DNA of 13,081 bases from Saccoglossus kowalevskii (lineage: Eukaryota > Hemichordata > Enteropneusta > Harrimaniidae): contig NW_003138337.1 in assembly GCF_000003605.2 (NCBI RefSeq), positions 1-13,081 of the forward strand. The letters are read 5' to 3'. The position numbers and the translations under genes were made by a program. Shown here in pieces: positions 9,174 to 13,081 of this stretch. The first letter of the stretch is position 1, and each line of letters begins with the position of its first letter. Under the pieces are notes generated by a model, which did not search any database, had not been told where the DNA came from, and saw only the letters and a list, made by a program, of their open reading frames with translations.

Positions 9174-10152
9174 GTTTGTTGACACACAAATTTGACACAT
9201 ACTGTGCATATATGACTTTTGGACCTTTAACATTTTTAATAATTTCTCAACAACACGGGCAATTGCGAAATTATAAAAAAAAAATGTATGTCTAATTATT
9301 TTACTGTATGAATCTTGGTGATGGGAGAAATTCAATATATAGTTGATATACATGTTTAATGGAACATGAAACAAAACTGACTGCAGGAATCCATATGGAC
9401 AAACTTTCTGCATTTATGCTTAGTATATGCATGGATAGGAAGCTTAATTTACTCAAAAATAATTACTAAAATATCACATCCACTTATTATTTCAAAACTA
9501 TCACTCCATTATAATAATCAAATATTGTAATAATATGAAAGTATCTCAACTGAAAAGCTGACGTAACCCAAGGCATATGTTGATACATGTACACACAGCA
9601 CGGTGAGAACACAGAGAGTTGTCATAGATTACCGGTAATAAAGCAAGCCTTGAATCCCAAAGATATGAATACAACATGAAAGTACTGGTATACAATATAC
9701 AAGGTCAAAATATTATACACACACAGGGGATGAATCAGGTGACCTGAATATATGCCCTATACAGAGCTAACATGATCTGCTTGGATCTAGCTCAATGTAA
9801 TTAACGAGGGAAATGGAATACATGTAAATGTATGACAAGTAAGATTTCTACACTGTCCAAAAATAAGGCCAGTAAAATCATAAAAAGCATGCTATCAACT
9901 GAGCACATGTAAAAAGCAACTCAGAACAGGGGTATACATATATAACTTATATTATAAGACATACTGACCTTCCACATACTCCAGTTGTTTCAAATTACAC
10001 ACGAACTCAGAGGGTAGATGGAATGCCAACCCAGACGCACGCTGCACATATTAGAATACCAGTCATTGAGTTGGGGAGCACATGATAGCGTGTGTGCATT
10101 TTAGAGTGTATCCACATACGATTACTAGTTTGATCAGATTAAATTCAGAGCA
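9174..10152. other. Unassigned A+T-rich DNA, no gene seen
   Basis: Nothing coding was recognised. The stretch has an A9 run near 9276, TACATGTA at 9584-9591 and 9819-9826, TACCGGTA at 9630-9637, and a CAAGGTCA (monomeric nuclear-receptor-type match) near 9700. The minus-strand frame at 9141-9413 overlaps the foldback element and is a chance frame. Confidence 0.55.
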
Positions 10153-10380
10153 GTGTGGCCATTAAAGGCTGGTAGGCCGGCACGTGGCATTCACAGTGTG
10201 TGTGAGAGAGGGACAGACCTCGATGTTGCCACAGTGAATTGTAAAACAGCAATGCTTTATAACTCACCCCATTTGCATAATAGTAGAGCAGTCCAGTATC
10301 ATGCAGATGAGCTCTTTCAACCAATCATAAGAGGCAGCTATAAAAAGACACTCCCATTGGGGCAGTGTTAACGAGCTGCA
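10153..10380. promoter_or_regulatory. Possible divergent promoter-like cassette
   Basis: The bases from about 10150 to 10240 are less A+T-rich than the rest of the window and contain an E-box CACGTG at 10181-10186. Facing left, an octamer ATGCAAAT (minus strand of 10271-10278) stands just upstream of a TATA-like TTATAAAG (minus strand of 10255-10262). Facing right, an octamer-like ATGCAGAT (10301-10308), a CCAATCA (10321-10327) and a TATA-like TATAAAAAG (10339-10347) occur in order, followed by an inverted CCAAT (ATTGG, 10356-10360). Octamer, CCAAT and TATA together recall divergent H2A/H2B-type promoters, but no histone coding sequence follows on either side. The CCAAT-to-TATA gap of about 18 bases is shorter than usual. 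Chance assembly in A+T-rich DNA remains possible. Confidence 0.3.
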
Positions 10381-11436
10381 CTGAAATGGACACAGGTTAC
10401 TTTTGACACTTTGAACTGCTAGCCGCAATAAAAATGAATTTATTCTTCTCAAAAACAGGAACAATCACTTCAATAACAAGTCATTATTTATATGCAACGA
10501 TTGAACTGCATGTGCCAGGGTTAAATATAAAGCAATAAATTTATATTTGAAACTTGTAAATCTGTCAACTATGCACCTGTAAATCTGAATACGGTTGGAA
10601 ATTACGTTAGAATTTCAAAACTGATTCATCATGAAATTTATACAAGGGAAGCCACCATTGATCTGATCACTGAGAACTCAGGAATCAGTGTTTTAGTGTA
10701 ACTCTGTGTATGCATGTCAAGTCAAGCCACCTTGAGTTCACCAAGAGGTCACATTGAAAGTCCATGTACAGGAATAAGCCACTCACCCAGTGAAGTAAGA
10801 ATGCAGACAAATTTCAGTGGAATTATAATTATCAGGAAGATAAGTAGCTTGTAGGGCTTGAACTTCACAATAGGCATCAAAGTCAAGTTGACCTTGGAGT
10901 TTTTCATTATGATATACGTTTAAAGGAAATTTATCAATTACAATCTTAAAAACAGATACCCTCTGAACTTAAAGTCCGAGCTCTGACTGAGGAATAGCCT
11001 TCGTCGAATATTCTGGATACTGTAGATGCATTGATTATTAACTGGGTATTAATCATGCTGATATGCACTGAATTATATCTAAAAGATCAGTAAGTATACG
11101 TCAGCATACTATCTTTTTCATAGCATGAAGGACACGTAAAGTTAGATTCTGCAATCGGTCAAAATGTTCATTTTGTGTGTTTTTATTTTTAGTATTTGTA
11201 CTACGGTATTCCACTGAATTGCTTGCACTTAGCATGCAAGTTAGTCAATGTTTCTGAACTTATTACGTCAGACACTTGCTCAAAATTTATAAAGTGAATA
11301 TTTTTTTTTTTTTTTTTCAAAAACTTATAATTTACTTTATGCGAAACAGGATCATTGACAGCTCATGAAACACACATTATTAAAAAACAAATTAGAAAAT
11401 ACAACTCTGAAAAAACTATATTGAATATCGGTATAA
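10381..11436. other. Unassigned DNA downstream of the promoter-like patch
   Basis: No coding exon was recognised to the right of the possible start region near 10370. An ATG at about 10387 opens only a six-codon frame, and AATAAA occurs near 10424. AAGAGGTCA (near 10745) and TTGACCTTGG (near 10890) resemble nuclear-receptor half-sites. ATGCTGA (11055-11061) and TCAGCAT (11101-11107) form a 7-bp inverted repeat. A T17 tract is listed separately. Confidence 0.5.
11301..11317 (-). repeat. T17 homopolymer tract
   Basis: Seventeen uninterrupted T residues, that is A17 on the minus strand. It lies about 120 bases beyond the 3' tail of the minus-strand retrotransposon remnant and is not continuous with it, so a shared origin is not shown. 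Confidence 0.88.
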
Positions 11437-11440
11437 GATA

Positions 11441-11485
11441 GGATAGGATAGGATAGGATAGGATAGGATAGGATAGGATAGGATA
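11441..11485 (-). repeat. (TATCC)9 microsatellite tail of the retrotransposon
   Basis: Nine perfect GGATA units on the plus strand (TATCC on the minus strand), with a partial GATA at 11437-11440. It directly follows the element's AATAAAA on the minus strand, so it is best read as the element's 3' tail, made by slippage of the reverse transcriptase, rather than as an independent microsatellite. Confidence 0.93.
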
Positions 11486-11492
11486 TTTTATT
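11486..11492 (-). terminator. Polyadenylation-like signal of the retrotransposon
   Basis: On the minus strand AATAAAA lies immediately before the TATCC repeats. In CR1/L2-type elements such a signal close to the simple-repeat tail is common; whether it is used here is unknown. Confidence 0.55.
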
Positions 11493-11570
11493 TGGAACAT
11501 ACACAAAAACAATGCTTGAGTAGAATCCAATATAAGAAACATAAAGTAACACAACCAATAATTATAGAAT

Positions 11571-11857
11571 CTAAAATACAAAATTAGCTAAAATACTATA
11601 AACATATTTGTCGACACTTGAAAAAATCTTGATAAACAATTCTTTAGTTGGCAAGATTTGGTAATCAGACGAGTATAGAAATAGTGCATAGAGGAATTTT
11701 TTCTTGTGTTCTGAAAAACTGTTATGTTTACAGTGAAAAAAGTAATGTTTTTCATTACCCACGTCATTAGAGTCACACTTGTTAATACCCTGTCAATTTT
11801 ATTTATTCTCCTGCGACGGCCTGTTTCAATTGGCAAGAAGTGGGCTGAAATACGTAA
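11571..11857 (-). pseudogene. Frameshifted ORF2 C-terminus of the non-LTR element
   Basis: Two minus-strand frames together give the C-terminal tail of a retrotransposon polyprotein. The first (11857 down to about 11785) reads LRISAHFLPIETGR then a run of basic residues. An in-frame stop at 11858-11860 separates it from upstream residues. The second frame (about 11780 to the stop at 11571) carries the zinc-knuckle-like cluster: Cys at 11775-11777, 'GNEKHYFFHC' with His 11745-11747 or 11733-11735, and Cys at 11730-11732. It then runs about 50 residues to a stop. The frame changes between roughly 11775 and 11795, and the first cysteine expected two residues before the 11775 Cys is missing there. 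With a stop and a frameshift in under 300 bases this copy is dead. In the family this domain lies after the reverse transcriptase and is thought to bind nucleic acid. The protein-level similarity is recalled, not searched. Confidence 0.78.
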
Positions 11858-11983
11858 TTATATAAACTTTTGTAATTCCACAACAACAAACGTCAAATTT
11901 TAGCTGTATGACATCCAACATATATGTGGTAATTTTGAAAACGACAATCACATTTTGGGGCATGACCTCCAGATATTATAGAT

Positions 11984-12011
11984 ATGCAAATAATATGCTA
12001 ATTATGCAATT
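11984..12011 (+). promoter_or_regulatory. Cluster of POU-octamer-like sites with a homeodomain core
   Basis: Within 28 bases lie ATGCAAAT (11984-11991), ATGCTAAT (11995-12002) and ATGCAATT (12004-12011), with TAATTA (11999-12004) between the last two. ATGCAAAT is the exact octamer bound by POU proteins and TAATTA is a homeodomain core. The density is suggestive, but such motifs are easy to reach in A+T-rich DNA and no target gene is visible. Confidence 0.3.
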
Positions 12012-12354
12012 ATGATTGACTAACGAATGCTTCGATAATTAAAAGTTGGTTAGCGAGCCAGCGAAATCTGCCGTGAAATTGAGCGTGATAAAATTGTAAT
12101 TTTCAACTCTAAAGAGCACAATATGATTATTACGTTAAATTACGAAATGAGTTCGTCGAATCAATTGAATTATTCAAATGTCACAAGTAATAAAAACCTA
12201 CTTAGTGGTATAGATGACTGTCCTCGAAATACATGTCATGTACAAATCAGACACACTAAGTATAGACAAGATTGATACAAATTAGTAGTGACATAAAGTA
12301 CGCTGTCACGATTCGATTTATCAAGCATTTGTCTGGAAACATCATGCACAATAA
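12012..12354. other. Unassigned spacer between the retrotransposon region and the satellite
   Basis: No coding or RNA feature was recognised. The bases around 12048-12090 hold several CpGs in an otherwise CpG-poor setting. The left edge of the satellite falls near 12350. Confidence 0.5.
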
Positions 12355-13081
12355 GGAACTGGTGAGTTAATACAGTTTATCAATTATTAAGTGTATTTTA
12401 ACTGTTTCATCATTTCATATAGTTTATCACAACTCACAAAGGAACTGGTCAGTTAATTCAGTTTATCATTTATTCAGTGTATTTTAACTGTTTCATCGTT
12501 TCACATACTGTAGTTTATCACAATTCACAAAGGAACTGGTCAGTTAGTACAATTTATCAATTATTCAGTGTATTTTAACTGTTTCATCGTTTCATATACC
12601 GTAGTTTATCATGGTTCACAAAGGAACTGGTCAGTTAATACAGTTTATCAATTATTCAGTGTATTTTAACTGTTTTTTATCATTTCATATACCGAAGTTT
12701 ATCACGATTCACAAAAGAACTGGTCAGTTAATACAGTTAATCAATTATTAAGTGTATTTTACTGTTTCATCATTTCCTATAGTTTATCATGATTCACAAA
12801 GGAACTGGTCAGTTAATACAGTTAATCAATTATTAAGTGTATTTTAACTGTTTCATCATTTCCTATAGTTTATCATGATTCACAAAGGAACTGGTCAGTT
12901 AATACAGTTAATCAATTATTAAGTGTATTTTAACTGCTTCATCATTTCCTATAGTTTATCATGATTCACAAAGGAACTGGTCAGTTAATACAGTTGATCA
13001 ATTATTAAGTATATTTTAACTGCTTCATCATTTCATATAGTTTATCACGATTCACAAAGGAACTGGTCAGTTAATACAGTT
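12355..13081. repeat. Satellite array, unit 85-93 bp, runs off the right edge
   Basis: GGAACTGGT or a close variant recurs at 12355, 12441, 12532, 12623, 12716, 12801, 12887, 12973 and 13059, giving spacings of 86, 91, 91, 93, 85, 86, 86 and 86. That is eight full units plus the start of a ninth. Units 2-4 are longer mainly because of about five extra bases (ACTGT, ACCGT or ACCGA type) before AGTTTATC. The three units 12801-13058 are nearly identical, while the first is the most diverged, a pattern expected when unequal exchange homogenises the interior and the edge decays. Each unit also holds a long imperfect dyad, for example 12896-12936. No coding capacity is seen. Confidence 0.95.

Larger units (their letters stand above)
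11437..11880 (-). mobile_element. 5'-truncated non-LTR retrotransposon 3' end, CR1/L2-like
   Basis: Read on the minus strand, this is the last part of an ORF2-type coding region, a 3' UTR of about 80 bases, a polyadenylation-like AATAAAA (complement of 11486-11492) and a (TATCC)n tail. A short simple-repeat tail in place of poly(A) is characteristic of CR1, L2 and related non-LTR elements. The coding part matches what I know of the region C-terminal to the reverse transcriptase in these elements: a basic 'SAH-LPIETGR' stretch followed by a Cys/His cluster. The upstream limit is uncertain. Readable similarity ends near 11878, beyond a stop at 11858-11860, and nothing of the reverse transcriptase or endonuclease remains in the window. 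That is the usual 5' truncation of incomplete target-primed reverse transcription. The exact clade and target duplication are not determined. Confidence 0.82.

Noticed and set aside
10153-10371. 72-codon frame across the promoter-like patch
   Set aside because: It starts at GTG and runs through the octamer, CCAAT and TATA motifs; it follows the higher G+C patch rather than a gene.
10153-10460. Divergent histone H2A/H2B genes
   Set aside because: The motif set is suggestive, but neither flank begins a histone-like reading frame.
11441-11485. GGATA repeats as a telomere-type tract
   Set aside because: They are pentamers but not TTAGG or TTAGGG, and they directly follow the AATAAAA of a retrotransposon, so they are its tail.
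11352-11581. Minus-strand frames with a repeated SYPIL peptide
   Set aside because: They are translations of the retrotransposon 3' UTR and its (TATCC)n tail, not a repeat protein.
12355-13081. CRISPR-like repeat-spacer array
   Set aside because: The whole 85-93 bp unit is conserved from copy to copy, so there are no variable spacers.
1-13081. tRNA, rRNA or snRNA genes
   Set aside because: No B-box-like GGTTCGAATCC, cloverleaf or known RNA core was seen on either strand by eye.

Overview
The window looks like non-coding DNA from a eukaryotic, most likely marine invertebrate, genome; the phylum cannot be fixed from sequence alone. It is strongly A+T-rich on both strands. No open frame exceeds about 100 codons. 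The short frames present are about as many as chance gives at this base composition. There are no Shine-Dalgarno-led gene rows and no operon-like packing. What can be recognised is eukaryotic repeat DNA: a non-LTR retrotransposon 3' end with a microsatellite tail, two related MITE-like foldback elements, several tandem arrays, and A and T homopolymer tracts. I found no complete gene, tRNA, rRNA, CRISPR array or bacterial-type system.

Layout. 1-954 is a degenerate tandem array of about 160 bp units, entering from the left edge, that ends in an ACAT/ACAG microsatellite and a strong hairpin. 1191-1270 is a 17-bp minisatellite. 2747-2931 and 8979-9173 are two diverged copies of one family with inverted termini beginning TACTGTAAA. 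4088-4303 is the best, still weak, candidate for a small coding exon: locally richer in G+C and CpG, with a hydrophobic stretch followed by cysteines. 10153-10380 is locally less A+T-rich and carries an E-box, an octamer, CCAAT boxes and TATA-like boxes facing both ways, with no recognisable gene on either side. 11437 to about 11880 (minus strand) is the 5'-truncated, frameshifted 3' end of a CR1/L2-like non-LTR retrotransposon with a (TATCC)9 tail. 11984-12011 is a tight cluster of POU-octamer-like sites. 12355 to the right edge is a satellite of 85-93 bp units, each able to form a long hairpin, and it runs out of the window.

No set of genes works together here. The window reads as an intergenic or intronic stretch shaped by retrotransposition, foldback elements and tandem-repeat expansion, with one promoter-like patch and one homeodomain/POU-like patch as possible regulatory DNA. 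The most informative observations are the retrotransposon remnant, the hairpin-forming satellite, the compound 160-bp array ending in microsatellite plus hairpin, the paired foldback elements, and the divergent promoter-like cassette.
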